NCBI GenBank assembly: GCA_037783415.1
Contig: JAZGTN010000052.1
Span: 992,001-1,056,000 of the forward strand
DNA length: 64,000 bases
Reading direction: 5' to 3'
From: Leptasterias polaris
Lineage: Eukaryota > Echinodermata > Asteroidea > Forcipulatida > Asteriidae
The translations under genes were made by a program, and so were the position numbers. Shown one piece after another: positions 10,949-23,580 of this stretch. The stretch's first letter is position 1. Every line of letters begins with the position of its first letter. Under the pieces are notes generated by a model. It was not told the DNA's origin. It worked only from the letters and a program-made list of their open reading frames with translations, and did not search any database.

Positions 10949-12452
10949 TTCTTATTCTTCTTCTTCTCTTCGTCGCTTGTCCGCTAACAAAAGCACACTT
11001 CCCAAGCTCATATAAACTTGAAATTTTTCCCATAGTTAGATAACCATTAGGAGACGAAACCGTTTCATTTACGTCATGATGACGTCATCAGGTGTCAAGT
11101 TACAAGGTTTTTAAAATAAAAAAATTTAATCTTTGAAAATCCATATCAAATCAAGATGAAGAGACCGTCGGTTACTTTTTGCGGGATTATATAGAGGTAA
11201 TATGGGTCTTCATTTTTTTTTTTGCGTGACATGACTTGACCTCTATTTCCGGTCGAAACAGGAAGAAACAGGAAGTGCCTTGTAATTTAAAAGTGGCACA
11301 CTTTTTGAAGTTTGTTTTAACGGTGTTATAGTCGAGCAAGAGTCAAGAGCGTCCTCTAGCGGCAGGTTAAAAACAATTAAAAATACACTTTTACTAGATG
11401 TCTGTGGCGAAGTTTATGATAATCGTTTCGAAATTGGTATACATAATGACCTTCTTGCAGACAACATATGTGTGAATTTTTAGATTGATGACGTCATCAT
11501 GTGTCACGTGGTATCGCATTAAAGGTTTACTTTTTGAAGCTGTGTATCTACAAAACCACAAGTTTGACTGAGTTGAAACTTGGCATGTTGATAGACAGTT
11601 ATATTGACTATGTAAATCTAAAGAAACAACATGATGACGTCATTCCTTTTTTTTATACAAATATTTGAAATATTGACCAATTATTACGGGTATTTATTGA
11701 CCCGCTGTTAAACCACGGGATACACTCACACTACGTGATCTGAACCGGTGGGAAATATCAACCACAAGGTTCAAAGTCCAATAAACAAGCTTGTGGTCTA
11801 GTCTCTGTTCAAGGTTCGCGCAACCTGCTTTTGACAACACGCTTTGTTAGTCTCTAAAACAGCCGTCCATGCAAACCTCGTTAACAAACAAATGCTAGGC
11901 TTTTGAAACTTGAAAGGTAATGAATGAAGTGATGACGTCTGAATGACGTCATCAATTTTCAAGTTATATTACCACCAAGGTAGTGTTTTACAAGATCTAA
12001 TACGTACAGAACAACTTTGGCATCAAGCTTAAACTTTGCAAGTCAGTATTTATGCTGGGATGTGTAAACATCAGCGCGGCCTTTACACAGAGGGCGCTAG
12101 ATAAAAACTACGGTCACGAGCTAGCTGCTGATGTTTTGTTGCATTCATAGACACAGGAATGGTGGCAACTTCATTTATTATTTTGAATAACATCTTTAGG
12201 CTTGTAATCAAGTGGATAATCATTCAAAAATATTGGGTTTTGATTCCAAAGCGACTACCATGAAAATTTGCCGGGATGCAGATCGATGCCCGTCAAACAC
12301 TTGATTCTTATGTTCTATCATTCTAAACATGTAAGCATTGTTGTGAAAAAAATCGTACACGATTATTTCATATGTGATCATAAAGGGAACCAGCCGATCA
12401 TATTAAGAAACATTATACTTCCATCCAATGGCCGTCCAAAAACCAATGTATC

Positions 12453-13463
12453 CTCCCCTGTCCGGTTTTCGATGTAGTATGCCTTTTTCTTTGAATTGAA
12501 AAAAAAAAAAAAAAAATTCCATAATCAACTGATGCCCTAATTACCTTCCTTTGTTTATAAGAAATATGCAAACATATATTAAAACGTGATGGACATTGAA
12601 ACTTTCACACCACGCACCGATCTTCGATGACTTCAATAGCGTCCCATTTGTTTTGAGTTTGACCTGTTTTCGATGCAAACAAGAAATTTAGGTGTCCGGG
12701 TGAAGCCATATGTGGAAGAAACATCTGCAGTGACTACAAGTGTTCTGTGAGACTTAGTGTATGACTCTATAGCCAGCAGTTTTCTTCCTTTTATTCAACA
12801 TATTTTTTTTTTAGTTTTAAAAATAACCATGGTAGGCCTATTTTTCAAAAAAAAAAAAATTAAAAAAAAAAATAAAAAATGTAAATAATTCTTGGCTTTC
12901 AAATCTTATTTTTATTTAGTTTTGTGTCTTTTTATGTTTCTTAACATTTATAATAAAGCATATAAATAAACAGTGATAATCGAATCACAAAGCTGATGTT
13001 AAAATTTTAATATTAATAACAAAAATGATAGAGTGTTACAAAAAAAAATTATCCAGACTATTAGAAAATGATATAAGGCACGTGGCTTCTTTAAGCCTCT
13101 GTATTTTTCCCCCAGAATGCTCAGCAGAATGTTCAGTCACATGATTTGATCATCGTGAGTTGTGAATTGAAAAAGTGTTTGATGAAACTTTTTCGGTGGG
13201 AATTTTTTTTTTTATGGCCCAGACAGTATGACATATTTTTGTACCTTGCAGAAATGCCTAAAATACCACAACTTTTTGCATTTACAAGTGCAACTAACCA
13301 GTGGAGCCTTACATGTTTCTAAGTTTTGGTCAAAGGAGAGGAGACTCTTTGCTTGGCAAGTCAAACCACAAAAATTGTATCTCGGGACTGTTTACATCAC
13401 GCGCAGAGAGGTAAAAGATTTGCCTCGATTTCAGGGACGCCCTGAATACAGGGCGTCCTACGA
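12453..13463 (+). mobile_element. 1,011-base insertion in E6, defined by the empty site in E2
   Basis: E2 reads CAATG-TATC-AACTCG (around 5715). E6 reads CAATG-TATC-[insert]-TATC-AACTCG, with TATC at 12449-12452 and 13464-13467. The insert has no terminal inverted repeats and no recognisable gene. It contains A/T tracts (12498-12516, 12851-12879) and ends five bases after a perfect 10-bp hairpin (13435-13458, loop AATA). A 3'-end hairpin without TIRs recalls rolling-circle elements, but the CTRR end is absent, so the class is unknown. Confidence 0.5.
13435..13458 (+). repeat. Perfect hairpin at the 3' end of the 1,011-base insertion
   Basis: GGACGCCCTG (13435-13444) and CAGGGCGTCC (13449-13458) flank loop AATA. 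It lies five bases before the insertion breakpoint. Confidence 0.7.
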
Positions 13464-13716
13464 TATCAACTCGCAGAAGCACACCGCCACGTGTAATACA
13501 CTGCGACATTGAAGACATTGAGCAGTCCACGAAGACTGTGTACTGTGTATTGGCATGCTGGTGTACAGTTGCACGCCACAGGTATCGTACTTACAACTTA
13601 TCAATGGCGTACTGACATTATAGATCTGAATTCCGCTCATATTCAGCGTCTAATTGTTCCCCTATTCGCCCTTCTCGTTGCTTAATGATCAAAATGGAAT
13701 TAAAGACGAAGTTTCG

Positions 13717-13896
13717 CTGAGATGGCCACCTACTTCAGTGTTTCATATGACTATTAATTTTGTGAGAAAATGCAAGCAGAAAAGGACGAACATTGGTTAT
13801 GTTTTGATCACACTCCGAGAAGGAAGGATGTGTCATCGGATCGTGAAGGGTGCTTCAGACCCTCCTCACGGCATGTTGCTACACGGGACTAAAACG
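13717..13896 (+). other. Exon-like open segment ending at GTAAGT, copy 2
   Basis: Counterpart of 5975-6163. The same frame is open from further upstream (13654) to LLHGTKT at 13896, followed by GTAAGT. Relative to copy 1 it lacks 3 bases and 9 bases inside the shared frame, and 2 bases near the start of the segment. The partner segment is 14454-14559. Confidence 0.25.
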
Positions 13897-14453
13897 GTAA
13901 GTTTTTGTGTGAACATCAATGCTTTTCAAAATGATTCTTTTATTTAATGCACAATTACGTTATAAAGTTTATCCTGTATCATCAAGTGGTGACGTTGGTG
14001 AAATGGTTTTAAAACCAAGGAACGTTTAGTATGAACGTCGAAGAGATAGAATTGGGCAATGGAGGGATTGGTATGATTGTTGGCTGTGTCACTATAGTCA
14101 GAAAATGATCAGACTGATGAATGTTTTTCGTCAACTTTGTATTATGACATAATTATTTGAAAACCCTTCGATAAAGTTTCCCCTAATAAGATTTCCTTTA
14201 TAAGTTGTTCACATCAAAAACAAGATGTGCACCTTCCACTAATTTTTTCTTGCGTGATTTCTTTACTCTGATATGTTGTATTGTTGAGCACAATATAAAT
14301 TCAATAAATTATTATTATTATTATTATATAATCATGAAATTTTGTAAGTCTTGAATTTTAGTAAGTCTTGAATGTTATGAAATTGAGCAGTTTCAGCTTG
14401 GCTTACATTGCTTTGAGTCATACTTTGTATATAATTGTTTTTTTCATCTTCAG

Positions 14454-14559
14454 AATATACAACACATTCAGTACCCGAATGGTCTCCAGTGAAAGATTTC
14501 ATAATCATTGTTGTGTTCCATCCCCTAATTCCTTGCCGAGTGTATGATGCACCATACAG
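14454..14559 (+). other. Exon-like segment, copy 2
   Basis: Counterpart of 6721-6826: same 106-base length, preceded by TTCATCTTCAG and followed by GTAGAA. Only a few substitutions separate the copies. Confidence 0.22.
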
Positions 14560-15296
14560 GTAGAAATAGTTATTAACTCATTAATAATATTTAATTAGTT
14601 AAAATTCAAGAGAAGCTAAAACTGCCGTCTTCATGACTTGCCTTTATCTTGCATAATGTTTTAAAACAAGTGTCTTTTCTTTAAATTTTATAAATTTAAC
14701 AAACCGTTCTGTATGAAAACTAATGTCTAAAAATCAAGCAAGCTATTTTAAAAAATGCAACCAATAGCTCACACTATGCTCGACTTATTTTAACGACATC
14801 ATCAATCAGTATTGAACAATCAAAGTATCATGCACCGATACATGAGAAGCCAAATCACAGTATTTGAAAACCTGTTAAAACTTATAAGAATTGTAACTTA
14901 ATAATGTCAACATGATTTGCACAGTCGGATTTATTAATAAATAAAGAATCAATATCCATTGAAAAATAAAAAACTTCAGTGAGTGGCATACATGATAGTT
15001 GTACTTGTTAGTAATTCAAACGCTCGTTTTAAGATGTGCAACCAAGATGAAAGGGAAATTCGAAAAATTAATGTTGCTCTGTATGAAAGGACATTATTGA
15101 CCCTCTGCCCTTTCAAATAAACTAAATATTGTACTCTTTTGCTGACAATACGTTTTGTAAGTTCACCTTCGTTTTTCAATTACAATTTAAAGCACATAAC
15201 TAAATACCAATGTATCGATAAGAACTTATCTAACGTCCTAATGACATCATCAGTTTTCAAATTTGGCTTTAACAAAAGATGATTATTTTTAATTAT

Positions 15297-16133
15297 TGTT
15301 CGTTTTTTTTTTTTAGGTTTTATTTTTGTATTGTGTGCGTGACATTACGTTACCTCTACATCCGGTCGAAACAGGAAGTGCCTTGTTATACTTTAGTTTT
15401 TGACCGATTAATATTGTTCTCTCCCTGCAAATAAGACTGAGAAAAGAAGGGAAATACTCAGGTCCAATTCTGTCGATAAATAACGCCTTTTTAATTGTTG
15501 CATTCGTATACACAGGAAGTGTGGCAGCTATATTTATTATTTTGAATAACATCTTTAGGATTGTAATCAAGTGGATAATCATTCAAAAATATTGGGTTTT
15601 GATTCCAAAGCGACTACCATAAAACTAGCATGCAGATCGATGCCCGCGCCCGTCAAATACTTAATTCTTATTTTCTATCATTCTAAACATGTAATCTTTG
15701 TTGTGAAAAAATCGTACACGATTATTTCATATGTGATCATTATAAAAACAAGTAAAGGGAACCAGCCGATCATATCAAGAAACATTATACTTCCATCCAA
15801 TGGCTGTCCAAAAACTTGGAAGGTCCTACAAGGATATAACGTGGAGTGACGTTTTCACGACGTCATCGATTTTCATGTTATGTCACCACCAAGGTAGTGT
15901 TTTACAAGATCTATATGTACAGAACAACTTTGGTGATCAAATGGAAACTTTGCATGTACTCAAGCTGGGATGTGTTACATCCAAAAAGTTTGGTCAAATC
16001 TTTAGAACCACCATTCTAAAGACTCTATAGAAGTATACAACATTTAATACACAGACATGTTTATAACATTTCTTTGAAACACGAGGTCACACCGAACACC
16101 TCTTTTTTGTTTCCAACAAAAAATTATGCCTAG
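15297..16133 (+). mobile_element. Array A unit E7, chimeric
   Basis: It starts like E5 (T tract, ETS block, SINE-like module) but switches at about 15815 into the 3' third of a standard unit, with no intervening core. The end is standard: CCGAACACC, hairpin, CTAG (16130-16133). This is a recombinant of two unit types. Confidence 0.5.
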
Positions 16134-17340
16134 TTAGGTGATCGGCTGGTTCCCTTTACTTGTTATTGTTCGTTTTTTTTTGTTTTTTTTTACTTCTTCA
16201 GATTCTTCTTCTCTTCGTCCCTTGTCCGCTAACAAAAGCACACTTCCCAAGCTCGTATAAACTTGAAATTTCTACCATAGTTAGATAACCATTAGGAGAC
16301 GAAACCGTTTCATTTACGTCATGATGACGTCATCAGGTGTCAAGTTACAAGGTTTTTAAAATTAAAAAATGTAATCTTTGAAATTCTGTAACAAATCACA
16401 CTTAAGAGACCGGCGGTTGTTTTATGCGGGATCATACTTAGGACATATAGGTCTTTATTTTTTGTCGTGTGCGTGACCTCACATGACCTCTACTTCCGGT
16501 CGAAACAGGAAGAAACAGGAAGTGCCTTGTAATTTAAAAGTGGCACACTTTTTGAAGTTTTTTTTAACGGTGTTATAGTCGAGCAAGAGTCTGGTTTAAA
16601 AAAATAAGACAAGTGACGTCATAAAAGTCAAGAGCGCCCTCTAGCGGCAGGTTAAAAACAATTAAAAATACACTTTTACTAGATGTCTGTGGTGAAGTTT
16701 ATGATAATCGTTTCAAAATTGGTATACATAATGACCTTCATGCAGACAACATATGTGTGAATTTTTAGATTGATGACGTCATCATGTGTCACGTGGTATC
16801 GCATTAAAGGTTGACTTTTTGAAGCTGTGTATCTACAAAACCACAAGTTTGACTGAGTTGAAACTTGGCATGTTGATAGACAGTGATATTGACTACTTAA
16901 AGTTAGAGTGACGACTTGATGACGTCATCAATTTTTTTTATACAAATTTTTGAAATTTTGACCAATAGTTACATATCTTCAGTTCAAAGCAAGCTATAAT
17001 CGAATTTCATTTTGCATGAGACTTGGAAGGTCCTACAAGGATATAATGTTGAGTGACGTTTTTACGACGTCATCGATTTTCATGTTATGTCACCACCAAG
17101 GTAGTGTTTTACAAGATCTATATGTACAGAACAACTTTGGTGATCAAATGGAAACTTTGCATGTACTCAAGCTGGGATGTGTTACATCCAAAAAGTTTTG
17201 TCAAATCTTTAGAACCACCATTCTAAAGACTCTATAGAAGTAAACAATATTTAATACACAGACATGTTTATAACATTTCTTTGAAACACGAGGTCACACC
17301 GAACACCTCTTTTTTGTTTCCAACAAAAAATTATGCCTAG
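16134..17340 (+). mobile_element. Array A unit E8
   Basis: A standard unit: DR4/ETS block (16474-), CTCF-like site near 16633, CRE-like sites, 3' hairpin and CTAG (17337-17340). Its 5' end reads AGGTGATCGGCTGG, and the following bases match SINE-module sequence (CCCTTTACTTG, inverted), so the normal 5' hairpin has been replaced. Confidence 0.55.
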
Positions 17341-19752
17341 TTAATACTTCTTATTCTTCTTCTTATCCCCCGCGATTGTCCGCTAACAAAAGCACACTTC
17401 CCAAGCTCATATAAACTTGAAATTTTTACCATAGTTAGATAACCATTAGGAGACGAAACCGTTTCATTTACGTCATGATGACGTCATCAGGTGTCAAGTT
17501 ACAAGGTTTTTAAAATAAAAAAATTTAATCTTTGAAAATCCATATCAAATCAAGATGAAGAGACCGTCGGTTACTTTTTGCGGGATTATATAGAGGTAAT
17601 ATGGGTCTTCATTTTTTATTGTGTGCGTGACATGACTTGACCTCTATTTCCGGTCGAAACATGAAGAAAAAGGAAGTGCCTTGTAATTTAAAAGTGGCAC
17701 ACTTTTTGAAGTTTGTTTTAACGGTGTTATAGTCGAGCAAGAGTCAAGAGCGCCCTCTAGCGGCAGGTTGAAAACAATTAAAAATACACTTTTACTAGAT
17801 GTCTGTGGCGAAGTTTATGATAATCGTTTCGAAATTGGTATACATGATGACCTTTATGCAGACAACATATGTGTGAAGTTTTAGATTGATGACGTCATCG
17901 TGTGTCACGTGGTATCGCCTTAAAGGTTTACTTTTTGAAGCCGTGTATTTACAAAACCACAAGTTTGACTGAGTTGAAACTTGGCATGTTGAAAGACAGT
18001 AATATTGACTATGTAAATCTAAAGAAACAACATGATGACGTCATTCCTTTTTTTAATACAAATATTTGAAATATTGACCAATTATTACGTGTATTTATTG
18101 ACCCGCTGTCAAACCACGGGCTACACACACACTACGCGTACTAAACCAGTTTACTGTTTTTTATCACGTAGTGTGTGTATACGTTGAGCAAATCATCCGC
18201 AAGGTTCAAAGTCCATCAACCATGCTTGTGGTCTAGTCTTAGTTCAAGGTTCGCGCAACCTGCTTTTGACAATAAAATTACGCTTTGTTAATCTCTAAAA
18301 CAGCCGTCCATGCAAACCTCGTTAACAAACAAATGCTAGGCTTTTGATCGTGTGCTTTTTAACCAAAAGTTTAACATTTCATGAATTCATATCTCGTCGT
18401 CTTCTTTTCCCTCAAGATTGTCCAATAAAAAAAGACACTTCCTAAGCTCGCATAAACTTTAATCTTCACACATAGTTAGATATGCATAGGTAGATGACAC
18501 CGCTGCAGTGATATCATCATGACTTCATCGGATGTCTAATTACAAGGTTTTTAAATATTAATTTTGTAATGTTTGAAATTCCATATCAAATCACGGACAT
18601 GAGACCGTAGGTTGCTTTTTGCGGGATTATACCAAATTAATTTAGGTCTCATTTTTGTATTGTGTGTGTGACATTACGTTACCTCTACTTCCGGTCGAAA
18701 CAGGAAGTGCCTTGTTATACTTCAGTTTTTGACCGATTAATATTGTTCTCTCCCGTGCAAATAAGACTGAGAAAAGAAGGGAAATACTCAGGTCCAATTT
18801 TGTCGATAAATAACGACTTTTTAATTGTTGCATTCGTATACACAGGAAGTGTGGCAGCTTTATTTATTATTTTGAATAACATCTTTAGGATTGTAATCAA
18901 GTGGATAATCATTCAAAAATATTGGGTTTTGATTCCAAAGCGACTACCATGGAAACTAGCATGCAGATCGATGCCCGCGCCCGTCAAACACTTGATTCTT
19001 ATGTTCTATCATTCTAAACATGTAAGCATTGCTGTGAAAAAAATCGTACACGATTATTTCATAATTGTTATGTGATCATTATAAAAACAAGTAAAGGGAA
19101 CCAGTCGATCATATCAAGAAACATTATCCTTCCATCCAATGGCCGTCCAAACACCAATTAAGTAAATAAACTCGCAATTCAAAAGTCAACTCTAGCGGGC
19201 GCTACATACATTTTGGGATTAGTGGATTAATGTAAACTCGGGACATAGTTAGGTCACTGTGCTGCTTCAGTTCTATGCGTGATATGAGTAGGTACTTCAG
19301 TATGTAATACATAAAGTCCAAATTGCACGGAAAAAGTTATAACTTTATTGGGTTTAAACAATGGAAGGAAGAAACTCTTGTGAACGTAGTTGTGGAATAA
19401 TTTGTTTCTAAATAGACTCATTCACTAACTTTTGATAAAAACTTATCGTACAAATTTCTAACAGTCATGTTTACAATTTTTTTCAATTAAATTTGAGCCA
19501 CTGCTAGTTCTTACAAGATTTATAAGTACAGAACGACTTTAGTAATCAAGCTGAAACTTTGCATGTATCCAAGTTGGGATATGTTACATCCAAAACGTCA
19601 CCTTACAGGTGCAGGTTCAAGATCTATATACTGAGTAGTATGCTTGGTCAAGCTGAAATGTAGCTTACATGTATTCAAACTGGGATGTGTTACTACCAAA
19701 TTGAACGTCATTCCGAACACCTTTTTGTTATACAACAAAAAGTTAAGTCTAG
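17341..19752 (+). mobile_element. Array A unit E9, last unit of the array
   Basis: The core and linker match E2/E6 to about 18350. A diverged second start follows (TCTTCTTTTCCCTCAAG near 18399), then an ETS block, the SINE-like module (18828-19154) and a novel ~500-base tail. It ends CCGAACACC (19713-19721), hairpin CTTTTTGTT/AACAAAAAG, CTAG (19749-19752), then TTATTATTATT. The flank shows insertion at TT in an ATT-rich tract. Confidence 0.55.
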
Positions 19753-20104
19753 TTATTATTATTTTTATTTTTTATTTATTTTTTATTTTGAGTGTTTATA
19801 GACTCCGTTTATTCAACTCAAGTAATTACAAGTATATACATCTCCTATGGAACATTAAAGCAAGTACTGATAGATCAGTACACAAGAACATAATGTTACT
19901 AGAAACTAAAGGACAATGAAAAAAAGTTGATATTACATATCAAACAAAAAAGGCAAGATCAAAACATGAAAAAAGCAAATTAAGGCGTACACAAAGGACA
20001 GATATGAGAGGTGACAAAATTCGATTTTGATCAGAACATAAATTTTGGACTCTCGTCTTCATTGAAAGTACACAGGAATTTGTACAATTTGTTAAAATTA
20101 CCTG
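19753..20104. other. AT-rich flank, no gene seen
   Basis: (ATT)n and T-rich sequence at the left end is the likely insertion target of E9. The remainder is unique-looking AT-rich DNA without a supported frame or repeat. Confidence 0.5.
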
Positions 20105-20269
20105 TTTGGAGCCTAGTCCTCTCCCTTAGTAGAGTTCATAAACCTTCTGCACAGACTGCATATAACAATGGAGACAGGGGACACCCTTTTTTGTCCGATA
20201 TAGGCCAAGAGCATTAGCTTTAACCTGGATATAGTTCATAACAAGCTTATTTTTTCAGGATAGGTCCGG

Positions 20270-20580
20270 GAATGTGTCTAGAATGACATACTAAAAGTTC
20301 CCTAAAATCCCCCTGGAGCTCTTTCCGAAATCCAAGATGGCGTCCAAAATGGCCGCCATTTTCAAATCTCATCATACCTATGCAACCAGATATGCTGTAA
20401 AAACAAATAAAGTTAATATAGGTTTTGAGGCACAAGGAATCCAATAAAACCATTATTTTGAAATTTTAGAACCCATTAGTATATAAAACCAAGATGGCGT
20501 CCAAAATGGCCGCCATTTTCAAATATTTACCTTTTTATGCAACTTTAAATGCTGTAAATTGAATGAATTTGGGGGGAATC
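20270..20580 (+). repeat. Two-copy ~157-base repeat with YY1-like sites, inserted in the L1-like relic
   Basis: CCAAGATGGCGTCC followed by AAATGGCCGCCATTTT occurs at 20332 and again at 20489, each followed by related sequence (TATGCAAC, then ATGCTGTAAA). AAGATGGCG is the core of the YY1 consensus. The repeat separates RT motif A from motif B of the LINE relic. Confidence 0.5.
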
Positions 20581-20654
20581 CCCATTTTCTCAAGCATGGT
20601 AAACATATAATTCCAATTAATTCTATCGAAAGCCTTCTCCTGATCGATACTTAA

Positions 20655-20771
20655 ATGTATTATATACAGGATTGGCAGAGCTGACAAAATAATCACAGAC
20701 AGTGTTCATGTTTAAAGGTATTATACAGGATTGGTAGAGCTGACAAAATAATCACAGACAGTGTTCATGTT
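20655..20771 (+). repeat. ~60-base tandem duplication inside the L1-like relic
   Basis: A segment containing GGATTGGCAGAGCTGACAAA is repeated once with few changes. It adds about 60 bases just upstream of motif A and disrupts the reading frame. Confidence 0.6.
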
Positions 20772-21316
20772 TTGTGTAATCAACCACATACATGAAATAA
20801 CAAATCAATTGGTCATCGAGGTTACGAGAAAATAGTGAAAAGAGACCTTATGTGTTTTCTGTTTTTCAAACATCGAGTTTATTATCGCGCGCGATAAAAA
20901 CTATTGTTTTACTCATTTCTCAGAAACGATAGCATTTTAGGCAGAAATATTTTAAGGAACCCTTTCTACCATTACTTACTTTAAATCATGTAAGTTATGT
21001 GTGAATCTGTGAACATTTGTGTTTTTCGATCTTACCAATAGTGTACAGGACCTTTAAAATAGCTGCTTCCTTATTGTTCCAATTAATATAATCTATGCTA
21101 TATATCACGCAAAAGTGTGAGGTTGTCGTGAATTTTTCTCCCCGGTACACCACATGTCTGTTCGTCACCTATTATGAAAGGCATGGCCTTTTTTAACCTA
21201 TTTGTGAGAACTTTGGCCAACAGTTTGTAATCTACATTTAAAAGGCTAATCGGTCTCCAGTTCTTGAGATCAAATTTACCTAAATTATTATCCACATGGT
21301 TGGTGGGCTTGCACAA

Positions 21317-23085
21317 AATTACTTTATTGATTATAAAGCGATGAAAAATTACTTTATTGATTATGAAGCGATGACCAAAAGCAAAACCATGTAAAGCAAT
21401 AAATCAAGTGAATTCTAAACCAAGACCAACAGTAACACTACTGAACTAACAGGATTTATAAAAACCACTAAAAACAACAAAACACATGTGCCAAGGAAGG
21501 TTACAAATTAAAATCAAAATGGCTCTAAAATCGAGTCCATAGCAGTAATGACAAGTTGAAAGTTGAAACAGGCAAAACTTAAAAACATGAAAAACCACCA
21601 GTACATAAAATCAAAGAAGTGATGGTGGGAGAACACACAGGCTGCTATCTGTAAACTATAATACATTTAATGGGTGACTTAATTACCACTACTTGAGGAT
21701 TAAGGATTAAACAAGAGGGTTGTTTATTACAGACGATTCCTTGAAATGAACTTGTACCAGGGTGCTACAAGAGATTAAGTTGGAATAAACAGTGGAAGGG
21801 AACATATTAGACACCTGTCTCTCCGTGGTCCTTTCTCTATGCTCCTACTGAACACGGTTTTTCTGGACCTGTTACATAATAAGCCATCAAAAGGGAGAAA
21901 CTTCCTCTAGCAGTAAACACAAGAAGTAAAATTACATCAACAAACTCTCACACCAAATTTAAACCAAACAGATAATTATTGTTACATCCTTCCCTTTTTA
22001 AACTTTGAGTGGGAAGGGGTAAACTTCTCTAACGATGAGAAATGTTTCGGAAGAAAAAGGTGATAAAATTAACTAGTGTTCATTAATAAAGTAAATTTTC
22101 ATGGCGAATATTCAAATAGAATTACTGGCTGGAAATAGTAAGTTTGTTACTTTCGGGCATTTCCCATTGTTTTTTTCTTTTTCTTTTTTAAACAGAAGTT
22201 ATGTGTGCATGCCTTTTTCACAGTAAATAATAATATGCCATAATTTATGACAGAAGAGTTAATTTACCAGAGTACATGTAGTAGTAATTAAAGCGGTAAT
22301 TGGCCCGTTTATCTTAAAATATGTAATATCAATAATATTTGTAATGACAACGGATTAATATATCGCCTTTCGCAAGCCTGAAAGTTCATAAGTAGCAACA
22401 ATTGTGCAAAAAGGAGGCAAAGACAAAAATTCTTTGTTTAACACCAAACCATTAAACAAAATTACATGGTCATGAGTCCTTGGTGTTTCTAACATTAAAA
22501 CAAAATACATGGTCATGAGTCCTTTAAGATCAATTAATTTGTAAGCATTCACTTGTAATGTTCATTTCAATACTGATTGGGCAATAAATTACGGAGTGAC
22601 ACAATGGTCGAGTATGATTTATCTGTCACTAGTCATGTCAATATTTAGCAGGTTTATTAACTGATACCTTTCATTTGGCCTGAACGGCTTTTCCAAATTG
22701 ACGGTTTCATCTTTGAATTGTTAACATGTGTGAGATTTCTAGAAGTGACAGAGTTATGGATCACACAATAGAGAGTAACGTTACACGAAGTGACACATTA
22801 CAAGAAACAAATCACGTTGAGAAAACTTGAAAACGGTGTATAACATTAATAATGTGCCATACATTTCCATCGGTAACTTGCTCTGATAGCTCCCTCGGAA
22901 GCTCGGAACTTAGGGGTTATTTTCGATTCACCAATGACACTTCAACCACACAAAAACAACATCATACGTCTGTCATCATTTCACAAGTACATGGACAAGA
23001 GTGCCACTGAAAAAGTCATTAGTTTTTGAACTGTACCATGATGCACAGTCTCTTGCAGCGCCACCAGGAGGCACAATTATATATA
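21317..23085. other. No gene supported
   Basis: AT-rich unique-looking DNA. Two short direct duplications are visible: AATTACTTTATTGATTAT at about 21319 and 21348, and CATGGTCATGAGTCCTT at about 22466 and 22509. The short open frames here have no recognisable domain. CCACCAGGAGGCAC at 23061-23074 resembles a CTCF core. Confidence 0.4.
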
Positions 23086-23470
23086 GGGCGACGGGCGACG
23101 CGACGGACGACGCGACGGGCGACGCGACGGCACGACGCGACGGACGACGCGACGGTACGACACGACGGCACGACGCGACGGACGACGGACGACGCGACGG
23201 GCGACGCGACGGACGACGCGACGGACGACGCGACAGGCGACGCGACGGGCGACGGGCGACGCGACGGGCGACGCGACGGGCGACGCGACGGCACGACGCG
23301 ACGGACGACGGCACGACGCGACGGACGACGGATGTCCAAGTGACCATGCAAATCAATTGAAAACAGGCGACGCGACGGGCGACGGCACGACGCGACGGGC
23401 GACGGCACGACGCGACGCACGACGCGACGGACGACGGAATAGGCGACGCGACGGCACGACGCGACGCACA
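23086..23470. repeat. GACG-rich CpG-dense minisatellite
   Basis: An irregular array of GCGACGG, GGACGAC and GCACGAC blocks, with one ~35-base interruption at about 23333-23367. CpG is extreme compared with the flanks. Arginine- and alanine-rich frames open on both strands because the repeat lacks stop triplets, so they are not evidence of coding. Confidence 0.8.
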
Positions 23471-23580
23471 TCTGTCGCCTTTAGAACACCATACCTGGGG
23501 GCGTGAAGATCGTGAGTCGACCATGCCACCTGTGTGTGTGCATTGTGCAAAGAAGTTTCTGGCTGGAGGTTAGCCTTGAC

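Larger units (their letters stand above)
10949..15296 (+). mobile_element. Array A long unit E6, second copy of E2 with an insertion
   Basis: It tracks E2 from the T/C-rich start through the core, linker, SINE-like module and exon-like segment, with many small indels. It carries an extra 1,011 bases at 12453-13463 that E2 lacks. Like E2 it lacks a CTAG terminus. The pair therefore gives an empty/filled site comparison and a measure of divergence for the exon-like cargo. Confidence 0.5.
20105..21316 (-). pseudogene. L1-like LINE reverse-transcriptase relic
   Basis: Three RT blocks lie in the right order on the minus strand. At 21316-21098 the translation includes [20 protein letters not shown] and later [17 protein letters not shown]. 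At 20660-20583 it includes [20 protein letters not shown] (motif A). At 20236-20110 it includes KLVMNYIQVKANALG and, after a frameshift, GCPLSPLLYAVCAEGL (motif B) and a stop. The NWRPISLLN and DQEKAF signatures fit the L1 clade. The blocks are separated by unrelated sequence (20240-20580 and 20700-21090), so the copy is dead. It is unrelated to the LINE at the left end of the window. Confidence 0.8.

Noticed and set aside
3782..17237. A 70-76-codon frame recurring in E1, E3, E4, E7 and E8
   Set aside because: The copies are recent and most differences between them change residues. Two of five sites differ at the C-terminal end. No domain or start context supports coding.
18660..18912. Membrane-protein-like hydrophobic frames near the SINE-like module in E9
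   Set aside because: AT-rich codons give I/L/F-rich translations on both strands. There is no homology or start context.
10145..19075. Frames of 89-137 codons in the SINE-like module
   Set aside because: They run through A/B-box-like sequence and differ in length between copies through frameshifts. They are better explained as repeat DNA.
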